From positions 620,001 to 684,000 of the forward strand of contig CAWIMC010000001.1 of NCBI GenBank assembly GCA_963837005.1: a stretch of 64,000 nucleotides of DNA, given 5' to 3'. Both the position numbers and the translations under genes were made by a program. The notes beneath the pieces were generated by a model that saw only the letters and a list, made by a program, of their open reading frames with translations, ran no database searches and was not told the origin of the DNA. Source of the DNA: CALDTK01 sp963837005. Its GTDB lineage: Bacteria; Bacteroidota; Bacteroidia; Chitinophagales; Saprospiraceae. Shown piece by piece: positions 50,625 to 59,541 of the stretch. Positions within the stretch are counted from its first letter, which is position 1. Every line of letters begins with the position of its first letter.

Positions 50625-53600
50625 ATGAAAGCTCTAAAGTGGATCGCGATCGCGGTCGGAAGCCTGTTCGGACTCCTCATTATCGTAGCTCTGCTCTCGC
50701 CGTGGCTATTCGGCGACAAGATCCGAGCCCTGGCGGACGAGCAAATCGCGGCCAACGTGGATGCGGAGGTACGCTACGGTGACATTGACTTCTCCATTTT
50801 CCGCAGCTTTCCGAAGCTCGGCGTCAGCATCGAAGACATCAGTGTTGTCGGGCGAGGTGCCTTCGACAGCATTCGCCTCGCCGACATCGAAGAGGTGACC
50901 GTCGAGGTAGACTTCTGGTCGGCTATCGGCGAAGGTCCGATCCAAATTCACGGCGTCCACCTCGTCCGCCCGGCCTTGCACGTGATCGTCAATCGCGACG
51001 GCACGACCAACACGGACATTGTCAAATCGACCGGTGAGCAGACGCCAGCCGCTGAGTCCGGTACTGCTCCGAGCATCGCCTTGGAGGAGTACAGCATAAC
51101 CGACGGCTCGCTGCTGTACGAGGATCGTGCCGGCGATATATACGTCGACATGAAAGGTCTACAGCACAGTGGGTCTGGCGACTTCACGGCAGTGACCTTC
51201 GACCTCGATACCGAGACCGATATCGAGACCATCACGCTCACCACCACTGGTATAGATTACCTCTACCGCGCTAGCGTCGACTACGACGCCGTCCTTGCGG
51301 TCAATACGGAAGGCGGCACGGTCACGCTCACCGACAATGCTCTCAAAATCAACGAAATGATGCTCGACATGCAGGGCGTCGTCGGTTTGCCAGATGCGAA
51401 GGGCAACGTTACGACCGACCTTAGTTTCGCGGCCCCGAAGCAAGACTTCAGGGCGCTGTGGTCGGTGGTGCCGGCGGCTTTCGCCAAAACCCTCGACGGC
51501 GTCAAAACGGCGGGCAATTTTGATGTGAGTGGCACCATCGAAGGTACCTACGTCGCCGAGACCGGCGGACTGCCCGGCTTTGACATCGAGCTAGGTGTGC
51601 AGAACGGTAGTGTAAAGTACCCAGATCTACCAAAAGACCTGCGCGACATCAACGTCGACGCTCGAGTCACCTCCCGCGGAGGTGCGCTCAGTGACTTGCT
51701 GGTGGACGTGCCCCGATTCAGTTTTGGACTCGGGTCGAATCCCTTCAGTGGCTCGCTCAAGGTCCGCAACGGCACCACCGACCCGGCCTTCGACCTCGTC
51801 GCCAAGGGTCGTCTCGACCTCGCGGATTTGAGTCAAGCTATACCGCTCGAGGGGGTCACCACGCTGGCTGGACTCATCGATATGGACGTGACGGCCAAGG
51901 GGACGGCCTCTGGCGCGACCAGCGGTGACGTTCGCGCGATTGATGCGACGGGCACCGCACGGTTTGAGCGCATCGAGTATGTCGCCGACGGCATCCCCGC
52001 TGTCCAACTCGCCTCGGGCACGGCCAACTTCGACGGGAATCAAGTGACGCTTACCGACTTCGTCGGCAAGGCGGGCAAGTCGGACTTCGTGGCATCCGGT
52101 ACGCTCGTCGACCCGTTTTCGCTGGCAAGCGAAACCGGCAAGCTGGGGGGCAACCTCAACTTAAGGTCACGCTACTTCGATGCCAATGAGTGGCTCGTAG
52201 AGCCAACTACTACCTCCTCTACAACTGGCGCTGTGGCCGATGCGACTATTGCCGCCCGGCCCTTCGATCGGTTTGACCTCGACTACGTGGCTAGCATCGA
52301 TCGGCTGCTGTACGACATCTACGACCTGACCGACGTAAAGGCGCAAGGAAACGTCACCTCAGATGTGCTTACCATTTCGAGTTCGAGCCTCAACACTGCG
52401 GGGAGCGATGTAGCAATGAGCGGGCGCCTCGCTAATCTATACGGCTACACCTTCGACGGTGGTGAACTCACCGGCGACCTGGACCTGCGCAGCCGAAGAC
52501 TCGACCTGCTGGCCCTCAGCAGCATCGGCGTCGATCCGAATGCCCCCGCCCCGACGGCAGCTGATGCTGCGCAGGCGGAGTACATCCCCTTGCCCGAACG
52601 GATGAGCATCAACGTAAAGGCCAACGTCGGCGAGATGCTTTACGACGACATCACGCTCCGTAACGTGACGGGCTCAGTAGCGATGGCGAACCAGAAGGCC
52701 GCGATCCAAGACGCGAGCGGGGATTTACTGGGTGGCAAAGTCAAAATCGACGGCGGATATACCTACCGTGGCGAGAGCGTGGCCCCAACCTTCGACGTCA
52801 AGTACGCGCTCCAAAAGATTGGCTTCAAGGAGGCATTCGAGCAGTTCAACACTATACAGCAATTGGCTCCAGTGGCAAAATACCTCACCGGCAGCTTTAA
52901 TACGGACATGGTGCTCTCTTCGACGCTCGGACGCGATATGATGCCAGTGCTAAAGGAGTTAAATGCCGACGGCTTCATTAATACGATCAGTGCGAGCTTA
53001 GAGGGCTTTGCCCCCTTGCAAAAGGCCGCTACGCTATTGGGAGTCAAAGAGCTTCAGAACCTCTCGCTCAAGGACACCAAAAATTGGTTTACGATCGCCG
53101 ACGGCCTCGTGACGGTGCAGCCTTTTGAAGCGTCGCTCGGTGGAATCAACGCGACTATCGGCGGGAAGCACGGACTCGACCAGGCGATGGACTACGACAT
53201 CGTAGCCGTCATCCCGCGCAAGCTGCTCGGTAACAACGTGGCGGGAGCCGCCGCCAACAAGGGTATCGGCCTTCTTAACGATCAGGCCAGTAAGCTCGGC
53301 GTTAACCTGGCCGTCGGCGAAAACGTCCGCGTCCGCATCAAGCTCACTGGTTCGATTACCGACCCAAAGGTGGACTTTAAGCTGCTCGGGACCGAAGGCG
53401 AGGGGACGGTAAAAGACGCGGCCCTGGCCTCCGTGAAGGACATCGCAAAGCAGGCTAAAGACAGCCTCGAACGCGTAGCGCAGGCACGCCTAGACGCTGC
53501 CCGTGGACAGGCAGAGGCGAAGGCCCGCGCCGTGACCGACTCGGTGCGCAGTGTTGCCGAGGCCCGCGTGCAAGCCCTCGCCGACGAAGCAAAAGCCAAA

Positions 53601-53759
53601 GCTTCCGCAGAGGCCCGCAAGCTGGCAGATCAAGCCACAGCCAGAGCTGGCGAAGAGGCCAAACGCCTTGCTGAAGAAGCCGCCAGGAAGCAAGGCGCGG
53701 ACGCCGTCGACAAGGGAAAAGAGGCGCTGAAGGGATTGTTGAAGAAGAAGCCGGACTGA
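50625..53759 (+). CDS. AsmA-family protein with TolA-like C-terminal helix
   Basis: A 1044-residue AsmA-like protein, probably bridging inner and outer membranes in lipid transport or assembly. An N-terminal TM anchor (WIAIAVGSLFGLLIIVALLS) is followed by the AsmA N-terminal pattern (DIDFSIFRSFPKLGVSIEDI) and then long beta-rich repeats of bridge-like lipid transfer type. The AsmA C-terminal region ends around VRIKLTGSITDPKVDFKLLG. A last 110 residues are almost pure Ala/Glu/Lys/Arg helix (ARLDAARGQAEAKARAVTD, EEAKRLAEEAARKQGADAVD), like the TolA stalk. Start 50625 is the Met before the TM. Confidence 0.88.
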   Translation: MKALKWIAIAVGSLFGLLIIVALLSPWLFGDKIRALADEQIAANVDAEVRYGDIDFSIFRSFPKLGVSIEDISVVGRGAFDSIRLADIEEVTVEVDFWSAIGEGPIQIHGVHLVRPALHVIVNRDGTTNTDIVKSTGEQTPAAESGTAPSIALEEYSITDGSLLYEDRAGDIYVDMKGLQHSGSGDFTAVTFDLDTETDIETITLTTTGIDYLYRASVDYDAVLAVNTEGGTVTLTDNALKINEMMLDMQGVVGLPDAKGNVTTDLSFAAPKQDFRALWSVVPAAFAKTLDGVKTAGNFDVSGTIEGTYVAETGGLPGFDIELGVQNGSVKYPDLPKDLRDINVDARVTSRGGALSDLLVDVPRFSFGLGSNPFSGSLKVRNGTTDPAFDLVAKGRLDLADLSQAIPLEGVTTLAGLIDMDVTAKGTASGATSGDVRAIDATGTARFERIEYVADGIPAVQLASGTANFDGNQVTLTDFVGKAGKSDFVASGTLVDPFSLASETGKLGGNLNLRSRYFDANEWLVEPTTTSSTTGAVADATIAARPFDRFDLDYVASIDRLLYDIYDLTDVKAQGNVTSDVLTISSSSLNTAGSDVAMSGRLANLYGYTFDGGELTGDLDLRSRRLDLLALSSIGVDPNAPAPTAADAAQAEYIPLPERMSINVKANVGEMLYDDITLRNVTGSVAMANQKAAIQDASGDLLGGKVKIDGGYTYRGESVAPTFDVKYALQKIGFKEAFEQFNTIQQLAPVAKYLTGSFNTDMVLSSTLGRDMMPVLKELNADGFINTISASLEGFAPLQKAATLLGVKELQNLSLKDTKNWFTIADGLVTVQPFEASLGGINATIGGKHGLDQAMDYDIVAVIPRKLLGNNVAGAAANKGIGLLNDQASKLGVNLAVGENVRVRIKLTGSITDPKVDFKLLGTEGEGTVKDAALASVKDIAKQAKDSLERVAQARLDAARGQAEAKARAVTDSVRSVAEARVQALADEAKAKASAEARKLADQATARAGEEAKRLAEEAARKQGADAVDKGKEALKGLLKKKPD
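51476..51490 (-). repeat. GNRA-hairpin repeat
   Basis: Stem GGC/GCC, loop GAAA. Inside the AsmA gene, antisense (gene reads AFAKT). A relaxed sense copy with 4-bp stem CGCT/AGCG and loop GGCA lies at 52115-52131 in the same gene. Confidence 0.8.
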
Positions 53760-53871
53760 GCTAGTCGCCTGAAAGCCATACCGTGCCTCTAAACGGGCTT
53801 TTCGCCGCGAGTCCTAGCGGCTGCCTTCAAGAGCGATGAGGATTCTGTCGGGGGTGAGCTACTTTGCCGCC

Positions 53872-55221
53872 ATGCCAGACCTCAGCGCTCTTACCGCCAT
53901 CGGACCGCTCGACGGCAGGTACGCCAGCAAGACGGCACCCTTGCGGGCCTACTTTAGCGAGCACGCCTTGATTCACTACCGAGTTCGGGTGGAGTTCGCC
54001 TACCTAGAGGCCCTCGTCGCGCTCGATTTGCCTCAATTGCAAGGCGACTATTCCGCAGCTCTCGCGAGTCTCGGTGATAGAGTCGCAAGTTTTAGCGAAA
54101 GCGATAGTGCTGCGATCAAAGAGATCGAGCGAACGACGAACCACGACGTAAAGGCGGTCGAGTACTGGCTCAAAACGCGTGCGGAGGACGCCGGTCTGGG
54201 TACGATCAAAGAATTTATTCATTTTGGACTCACGAGCCAGGACATCAACAATACGGCCATTCCCTGGTCACTCAAGGATGCACTGGAGCAGTACATCGGA
54301 GGGCAGGTTACGGAGGTATTGAAGGCACTTCAGGTTTTGGCGGAAGCCTGGAAAGATGTACCGATGCTGGCCCGTACGCATGGCCAGCCGGCGAGCCCAA
54401 CTCGACTCGGTAAGGAGATCGGGGTCTTCGTGGCGCGACTCGAGCAACAACTCATCGAACTAAAAGTGATGTCTTACCCTGCCAAGTTCGGCGGGGCAAC
54501 GGGCAATTTTAACGCGCATCACGTTGCCTACCCGGACGTGGACTGGGCGAGCTTTGCGGATGAGTTTGTAGAGGGCTTTGGCCTGGATCGGAGTTCCCCC
54601 ACTACACAAATCGAGCACTACGACGGGATCGCGAGCGTATGTCATCTGTTCGTACGGGTCTCGACTATTCTGATGGATTTGTGCCAGGACGTTTGGCAGT
54701 ACGTGAGCATGGAGTATTTCCGACAGCGGACCATCGATGGCGAGGTGGGCAGCAGCGCCATGCCACACAAGGTCAACCCGATCGACTTCGAGAACGCCGA
54801 GGGCAACCTGGGGCTGGCGAGGGCGCTGTTCGGGCACCTTGCGGAAAAACTGCCAATCAGTCGCCAACAACGTGATCTCACCGACAGCACGGTCTTGCGC
54901 AATCTGGGCGTCCCCTTCGGACACTTCGTGCTCGCGTGCCAAAGCATCTGCAAAGGGCTCTCGAAACTGGAACTCAACGAAACTAGCCTAGCCGCCGCTC
55001 TCGAGGCGAATTGGATGGTCGTTTCGGAAGGTATCCAAACCGTGCTGCGGCGAGAGGGATACCCCGCGCCTTACGAAGCTCTCAAGGCGCTAACCCGCGG
55101 CAGTGCTCATATCGGGGAGCGCGAGATGCACGCCTTCGTCGACGGATTAGCGGTCGACGATTCGTTAAAAATAGAGCTGCGTGCCATCCGGCCAGAGTCC
55201 TACTTGGGCATCCACAGCTAG
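53872..55221 (+). CDS. purB: Adenylosuccinate lyase
   Basis: Catalyses two steps of purine synthesis (SAICAR to AICAR and adenylosuccinate to AMP). Markers are LTAIGPLDGRYASKTAPLRA, TNHDVKAVEYWLK, FIHFGLTSQDINNTAIPWSL, MLARTHGQPASPTRLGKEIG, and the catalytic loop GEVGSSAMPHKVNPIDFENA. The start at 53872 gives 449 residues, near the E. coli-type enzyme (456). A TACTTTG box ends 5 nt before this ATG. No neighbouring purine genes. Confidence 0.96.
   Translation: MPDLSALTAIGPLDGRYASKTAPLRAYFSEHALIHYRVRVEFAYLEALVALDLPQLQGDYSAALASLGDRVASFSESDSAAIKEIERTTNHDVKAVEYWLKTRAEDAGLGTIKEFIHFGLTSQDINNTAIPWSLKDALEQYIGGQVTEVLKALQVLAEAWKDVPMLARTHGQPASPTRLGKEIGVFVARLEQQLIELKVMSYPAKFGGATGNFNAHHVAYPDVDWASFADEFVEGFGLDRSSPTTQIEHYDGIASVCHLFVRVSTILMDLCQDVWQYVSMEYFRQRTIDGEVGSSAMPHKVNPIDFENAEGNLGLARALFGHLAEKLPISRQQRDLTDSTVLRNLGVPFGHFVLACQSICKGLSKLELNETSLAAALEANWMVVSEGIQTVLRREGYPAPYEALKALTRGSAHIGEREMHAFVDGLAVDDSLKIELRAIRPESYLGIHS
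54334..54348 (+). repeat. GNRA-hairpin repeat
   Basis: Stem GGC/GCC, loop GGAA, preceded by CAG. Inside purB, sense (encodes VLAEA), in a position where homologous enzymes have ordinary sequence and no insertion. A relaxed copy, GTTTTAGCGAAAGC, is at 54089-54102. Confidence 0.75.
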
Positions 55222-55301
55222 CCAACAACACAGCGTCCTCTTCCGGCCTATAGGCATAACCACCGGATACCCTGCTCACTAAATAATCGACCACCTACTC
55301 T

Positions 55302-56306
55302 ATGACCTACACCAACAAACGCTACCTCTTAGCCTCCCGTCCCGACGGCCTCCCGACCGAAGCCGCCTGGCGCCTCGACACCCAAACGATCAGTGATGTT
55401 CCAGAGGGCTCGATCCTCGTTAAGCAGCACTTTATCAGTCTCGACCCGGCCATGCGGGGTTGGATGCGCAACGTCCGGTCGTACATCCCTCCGGTAGAGA
55501 TCGACGCCGTGATGCGGGCGGGCTCGGTCGGGAAAGTCGTCGTGTCAAATCATCTCGGTTTCGCGGTGGGCGAGACGGTGGTCGGCACGGGCGGTGTGCA
55601 GCAGTACGCGCTCACCGATGGTAAAGGCTGGGTGAGCACGACTCTCAGCGACGACATGATGCCGAAGGCGCTGAGCCTTTTCGGCATGACTGGCTACACG
55701 GCGTACTTCGGCCTGCTAGACGTCGGCAAGCCGGAAGCCGGACAGACAGTGCTGGTCTCGGGCGGGGCGGGTGCCGTCGGGTCTATCGTCGGTCAGATCG
55801 CGAAGATTAAGGGCTGTCGCGTAGTAGGTATCGCGGGCGGGGCCGACAAGTGCGCCTACATGAAAGACGAGCTTGGGTTCGACGAGGTGATCGACTACCG
55901 GGAGGCGGGCACCTTCAAGGCGATTCGCGCGGCCTGTCCGAACGGCATCGATGTCTACTTCGACAACGTCGGGGGGGAGATCCTCGACTATGCGCTGGCC
56001 TGTCTGGCACCGCACGCCCGCGTGGTGATCTGCGGGGCGATCAGCCAGTACAACGAGAAAGAGATGCGCGGTCCGAGCAACTACCTGAGCCTGCTCGTCA
56101 ACCGCGCGAGCATGACGGGCTTCGTGGTGTTCGATTACGCGAAGCGCTACCGCGAGGCCGCTCAGCAGTACCAGGCGTGGATGAAGGCAGGGCAGATCAA
56201 GAGCCGCGAGGACATTCACGAGGGCATCGAGAACTTCCACCAGACCTTTCTGCGCTTGTTTTCCGGGGAGAAGCTCGGCAAACTCGTGCTTAAAGTCAAG
56301 GACTAA
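55302..56306 (+). CDS. NADP-dependent medium-chain reductase (CurA/prostaglandin reductase-like)
   Basis: A 334-residue zinc-independent medium-chain dehydrogenase/reductase, of the leukotriene B4 dehydrogenase/CurA group that reduces enone double bonds. Motifs are FISLDPAMRGWM, MRAGSVGKVVVSNH, LFGMTGYTAYFGLLDVGKPE, the cofactor loop VLVSGGAGAVGSIVGQIAKI, and FDNVGGEILDYALACLAPHA. No zinc ligands are visible. The physiological substrate is unknown. It lies 34 bp upstream of tRNA-Leu. Confidence 0.9.
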   Translation: MTYTNKRYLLASRPDGLPTEAAWRLDTQTISDVPEGSILVKQHFISLDPAMRGWMRNVRSYIPPVEIDAVMRAGSVGKVVVSNHLGFAVGETVVGTGGVQQYALTDGKGWVSTTLSDDMMPKALSLFGMTGYTAYFGLLDVGKPEAGQTVLVSGGAGAVGSIVGQIAKIKGCRVVGIAGGADKCAYMKDELGFDEVIDYREAGTFKAIRAACPNGIDVYFDNVGGEILDYALACLAPHARVVICGAISQYNEKEMRGPSNYLSLLVNRASMTGFVVFDYAKRYREAAQQYQAWMKAGQIKSREDIHEGIENFHQTFLRLFSGEKLGKLVLKVKD

Positions 56307-56340
56307 GCGGCTGGCGGCGTTACTTTCGCGCCGCACGCTC

Positions 56341-56425
56341 GCCCTGGTGGTGGAACTGGTAGACACGCAGGACTTAAAATCCTGTTCCCTTTGCGGGAGT
56401 ACGGGTTCGATTCCCGTCCGGGGTA
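56341..56425 (+). tRNA. tRNA-Leu (anticodon TAA)
   Basis: The 85-nt sequence folds as a class II tRNA. Acceptor GCCCTGG pairs with CCGGGGT (one terminal G-U and one T-G), discriminator A; anticodon stem CAGGA/TCCTG encloses loop CTTAAAA with anticodon TAA at 56375-56377. A variable arm (TTCCCTTTGCGGGA) follows, and then the T arm ACGGGTTCGATTCCCGT. CCA is not encoded. Confidence 0.96.
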
Positions 56426-56445
56426 CATAGCAAGCGATTTCGGCT

Positions 56446-56484
56446 AAGCCCGTAAGCCCTACCGGTAGGCGCTTGCGGGCTTTT
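56446..56484 (+). terminator. Intrinsic terminator after tRNA-Leu
   Basis: AAGCCCGTAAG (56446-56456) pairs with CTTGCGGGCTT (56472-56482) with one G-U, enclosing the perfect palindrome CCTACCGGTAGG (56458-56469); TTTT follows. Confidence 0.82.
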
Positions 56485-56539
56485 CCAGTTTTGCTTAGCC
56501 CTCTTAACGTCGTCTTGGAAGTCACTCCGCCGCTTTCAT

Positions 56540-57514
56540 TTACAGCGCCTGCCCCGTCTGCCCTTCCAATCTGCTCAACCCATAGATTAACGCCACCCCG
56601 CCGACCGAAGCGAGCAAAGCGGCAAGGATATACGCTGGTTCCTGCAGCTCCATCGCGTACGTAGCCGGCAAGACCGGCGCTTCAGTAAGTACCTTCTTGA
56701 CGCCCTCCTCGCTGATGATTTCTATGCCGTTGGCATCAGTGGCGTAGGCCGTCACCACGCGCCAGGGCCACAGCTTGTACAGCGAGCCGAGCATAAAGCC
56801 GGTGAGAAGCGCGAGTGTCACCTGCGGGAATTTCTCGAAGAGGTACTTTAACACCCGGCTAAAGGTGACCAGACCCGTCAGACAGCCGAGCGCAAACACA
56901 CCCACCACCGGTAGCGCTTCGAGGTTACCGCTCAACACCTCCTTGACGCTCGGCACCACATAACTGTACATACCCATCAACAGCAGGATGAAGCTTCCGC
57001 TGACGCCCGGCAAGAGCAGCGCACTGATGGCGATGGCTCCGGAGACGAAGACAAACCAAAGCGAGGTACTCCCTTGCGATGGAGCCCCCATGACGATCGC
57101 GAGCGCAATCCCAAACCCGACGACGAGAGCCACCACCTCCATCACCGACCAGGGCTCGACCATACGGCCGATGTACCACGCCGACGCCAGTATGAGGCCG
57201 AAGAAAAAGGCCCAAACCACCGGGGGATAAGCTTCGATCAGGTACGTGATCGCGAAGACGCCGACGCCGAGCCCGAGCGCCATCCCCACGACCAGGTTGA
57301 GCAGAAACGCCCCCTGTATCTCGGTCCAGAGTCCGGCGAAGCCAGCGCGCCTGTACACTGGCAGCAGACCAGGGCCAACCGCCGTGATAGACTGCAACAG
57401 CCGCTCGTAAATGCCCGTGACGAAGGCTATGGTGCCGCCGCTCACACCTGGCACGACCTCGGCCATCCCCATGCCCATGCCTTTAAGGGCAATACCTATT
57501 CTCTCACGAACCAT
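56540..57514 (-). CDS. DUF368-family membrane protein (putative polyprenyl-phosphate translocase)
   Basis: A 324-residue polytopic inner-membrane protein of the DUF368 family. The N-terminal GMGMAEVVPGVSGGTIAFVT and central ALLLPGVSGSFILLLMGMYS are the two inverted PGVSGG/PGVSGS re-entrant motifs of the family. Members have been implicated in recycling undecaprenyl phosphate across the membrane; this is family knowledge, not visible here. Start 57514 (MVRERIGIALKGMG) overlaps the acetoacetyl-CoA synthetase stop by 11 nt, so they share a transcript. The tail EGQTGQAL is polar. Confidence 0.88.
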   Translation of the reverse strand: MVRERIGIALKGMGMGMAEVVPGVSGGTIAFVTGIYERLLQSITAVGPGLLPVYRRAGFAGLWTEIQGAFLLNLVVGMALGLGVGVFAITYLIEAYPPVVWAFFFGLILASAWYIGRMVEPWSVMEVVALVVGFGIALAIVMGAPSQGSTSLWFVFVSGAIAISALLLPGVSGSFILLLMGMYSYVVPSVKEVLSGNLEALPVVGVFALGCLTGLVTFSRVLKYLFEKFPQVTLALLTGFMLGSLYKLWPWRVVTAYATDANGIEIISEEGVKKVLTEAPVLPATYAMELQEPAYILAALLASVGGVALIYGLSRLEGQTGQAL

Positions 57515-59501
57515 CTGACTTCTTGTTTGAGGCCGCAAGGTGGGCAAAGTCACGCAGAGCGAGCGGGTTTCGCAGGGCCCCCATATTGGCTACCCGTGAC
57601 AAGGGTTTGCCTTCGAAGAGGCGCTTGATCGGGGTTTCTAGTCGTTTGCCGCTGATCGTGTACGGAATGTCCCCGACCTGCTCCACGCGGGTCGGTACAT
57701 GCCGTGGGCTCAGTCCCTCGCGCAGCCCGCGCCGAAGGTTTTGGCGAAAGCCGTCCGTCATCTCGACACCGTCCGCCATGACGACAAAGAGCGGTAAGTG
57801 GTCCTCGCCAGCGTCGTCGACGTAGTTGATAATAAGCGCGTCGGCAACCCCGGGTTGAGTCTCTAGCCACCGATAAATCTCAGCCGTGCCAATTCGCACG
57901 CCCTGCCGGTTGAGGGTGGCATCGGAGCGACCGTGTATCAACACCTCGCCGTCCGCATTCAGCGTAATCCAGTCTCCGTGGCGCCATAGCCCGGGCACCT
58001 CCTCGAAGTAACTCTCCCGCCGCAGCGTGCCATTCGGATCACCAAAAAAGGTCACCGGCATACTGGGCATGGCCTGCCGGACGACCAGTTCGCCCTCCTG
58101 CCCGACCACCGGCTGGTGCGTTTCGTCAAAGGCATGAAGATCGCACCCCAGCGCTCGCCCCTGAATCCACCCTTCATGGACCGGCGACCAGGGATTGCCC
58201 CCCACAAAGGCCGTGCACACGTCCGTGCCGCCGGCCATACTCGTGAGCCAGACATCGGACTTGATTTGCTCATACACATACGCAAATCCCTCCCTGCTCA
58301 GTGGCGCTCCTGTAGATCCGATACTTCGTAAAGCACTGAGGTCGAGACTGTCGATAACACTTATCTCTGCTTTGAGGCAGGCGTGAAGGAAGGGGGCCGA
58401 GGTGCCGAAGTGGTGAATGGGCAGCTCCGAGGCCAATCGCCAGAGCCGGCGCAGCCCAGGGTAGCCAGGACTTCCGTCGAACAGTACCGGTACGGCTCCG
58501 ACCAGCATGCTTGCCTGAAGGAAGTTCCACATCATCCAGCCGGTCGTCGTAAACCAAAAAAAGCGCTCCCCCCGCCGAACGTCCGCCTGCAGATACAAGT
58601 ACTTCAAGTGCTCTAGCAGACACCCTCCGTGGCCGTGCACGATGGCCTTTGGCTTGCCGGTGGTGCCCGAACTGTACAGAATCCACAGGGGGTGATCAAA
58701 AGGGACCCGCTCGACTTTGATCTCTTCCGTTTGTGCTACTGGCAGGGTATCCCAGTCCAGCCAGCCTGTAAGACCGCCAGCACCGCTAAGGTCGACCAGC
58801 ACCTTGGCGACCAACGTAGGCAACTCGTCCTCGAGTTCGGTGACCACGGCGGTGCGGTCTTGGTACTTTCCCCCGTAGCCGTAACCCCGGCACGCGAACA
58901 AGACCTTCGGCTCGATCTGAGCAAAGCGATCTACCACCGCCCCCGCTCCGAAGTCTGGCGAACAACAGGACCAGACGGCTCCGATGCCTGCCGTAGCGAG
59001 GAAACAGGCGATTGCGTGTTCGGTATTGGGCAGGAGTCCGACGACGCGATCACCTTTTTCGACACCGGCTTTCGCCAAAACTTGCTGTACGCGAAGTATC
59101 TGATCTTTCAGCTGCGCCCAGCTGATCTCGGTGGGTACCCCATCCTCCCGCACGGCGATCAGCGCTGGACGTTCAGAAGTTGCCTGCGCTAAAACCTGCT
59201 CTACGTAATTGACCTGCGCATGCGGAAACCACTGCGTGTCCATGATCCGCTTGCCTAGGTAGGTCGGGTGAAAGTGGCCATCATGAGCGATTTCGAAGTA
59301 GTGAAACAAGCTTTGCCAAAACGCGTCCAGGTTGTCGACCGACCAGCGCCAGAGCGCCTCGTAGTCGGTGGGCCACGAGCCACGACCTGGTACCCTACCT
59401 TGCGCGAGCAGGTAGTTGCGGTAACGTGTCAAGTTGCACTCGGCTAGCAGCTGCTCGCCTGGGGTCCACAGGACTTTGGGTGTTTGGTCGGGGCTGGTCA
59501 T
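57504..59501 (-). CDS. Acetoacetyl-CoA synthetase
   Basis: A 665-residue acyl-adenylate-forming enzyme activating acetoacetate. The N-terminal ACAS-type motif AHDGHFHPTYLGKRIMDTQW fits acetoacetate-CoA ligase, not acetyl-CoA synthetase. The AMP-binding P-loop is WILYSSGTTGKPKAIVHGHG, later motifs are FFWFTTTGWMMWNFL, RSIGSTGAPLSREGF and GRSDATLNRQGVRIGTAEIY, and the C-terminal ISGKRLETPIKRLFEG holds the catalytic Lys. The ATG at 59499-59501 is preferred to an upstream TTG. It is divergent from the biotin carboxylase gene and is followed by DUF368. Confidence 0.93.
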   Translation of the reverse strand: MTSPDQTPKVLWTPGEQLLAECNLTRYRNYLLAQGRVPGRGSWPTDYEALWRWSVDNLDAFWQSLFHYFEIAHDGHFHPTYLGKRIMDTQWFPHAQVNYVEQVLAQATSERPALIAVREDGVPTEISWAQLKDQILRVQQVLAKAGVEKGDRVVGLLPNTEHAIACFLATAGIGAVWSCCSPDFGAGAVVDRFAQIEPKVLFACRGYGYGGKYQDRTAVVTELEDELPTLVAKVLVDLSGAGGLTGWLDWDTLPVAQTEEIKVERVPFDHPLWILYSSGTTGKPKAIVHGHGGCLLEHLKYLYLQADVRRGERFFWFTTTGWMMWNFLQASMLVGAVPVLFDGSPGYPGLRRLWRLASELPIHHFGTSAPFLHACLKAEISVIDSLDLSALRSIGSTGAPLSREGFAYVYEQIKSDVWLTSMAGGTDVCTAFVGGNPWSPVHEGWIQGRALGCDLHAFDETHQPVVGQEGELVVRQAMPSMPVTFFGDPNGTLRRESYFEEVPGLWRHGDWITLNADGEVLIHGRSDATLNRQGVRIGTAEIYRWLETQPGVADALIINYVDDAGEDHLPLFVVMADGVEMTDGFRQNLRRGLREGLSPRHVPTRVEQVGDIPYTISGKRLETPIKRLFEGKPLSRVANMGALRNPLALRDFAHLAASNKKSDGS
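57738..57752 (+). repeat. GNRA-hairpin repeat
   Basis: Stem GGC/GCC, loop GAAA. Inside acetoacetyl-CoA synthetase, antisense (gene reads GFRQN). Confidence 0.8.
59067..59081 (-). repeat. GNRA-hairpin repeat
   Basis: Stem GGC/GCC, loop GAAA. Same gene, sense (encodes VLAKA). Confidence 0.8.
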
Positions 59502-59541
59502 CGGCGGCAAGATCGGTGAGTCTGTCGCTTACCTTGCCCTC

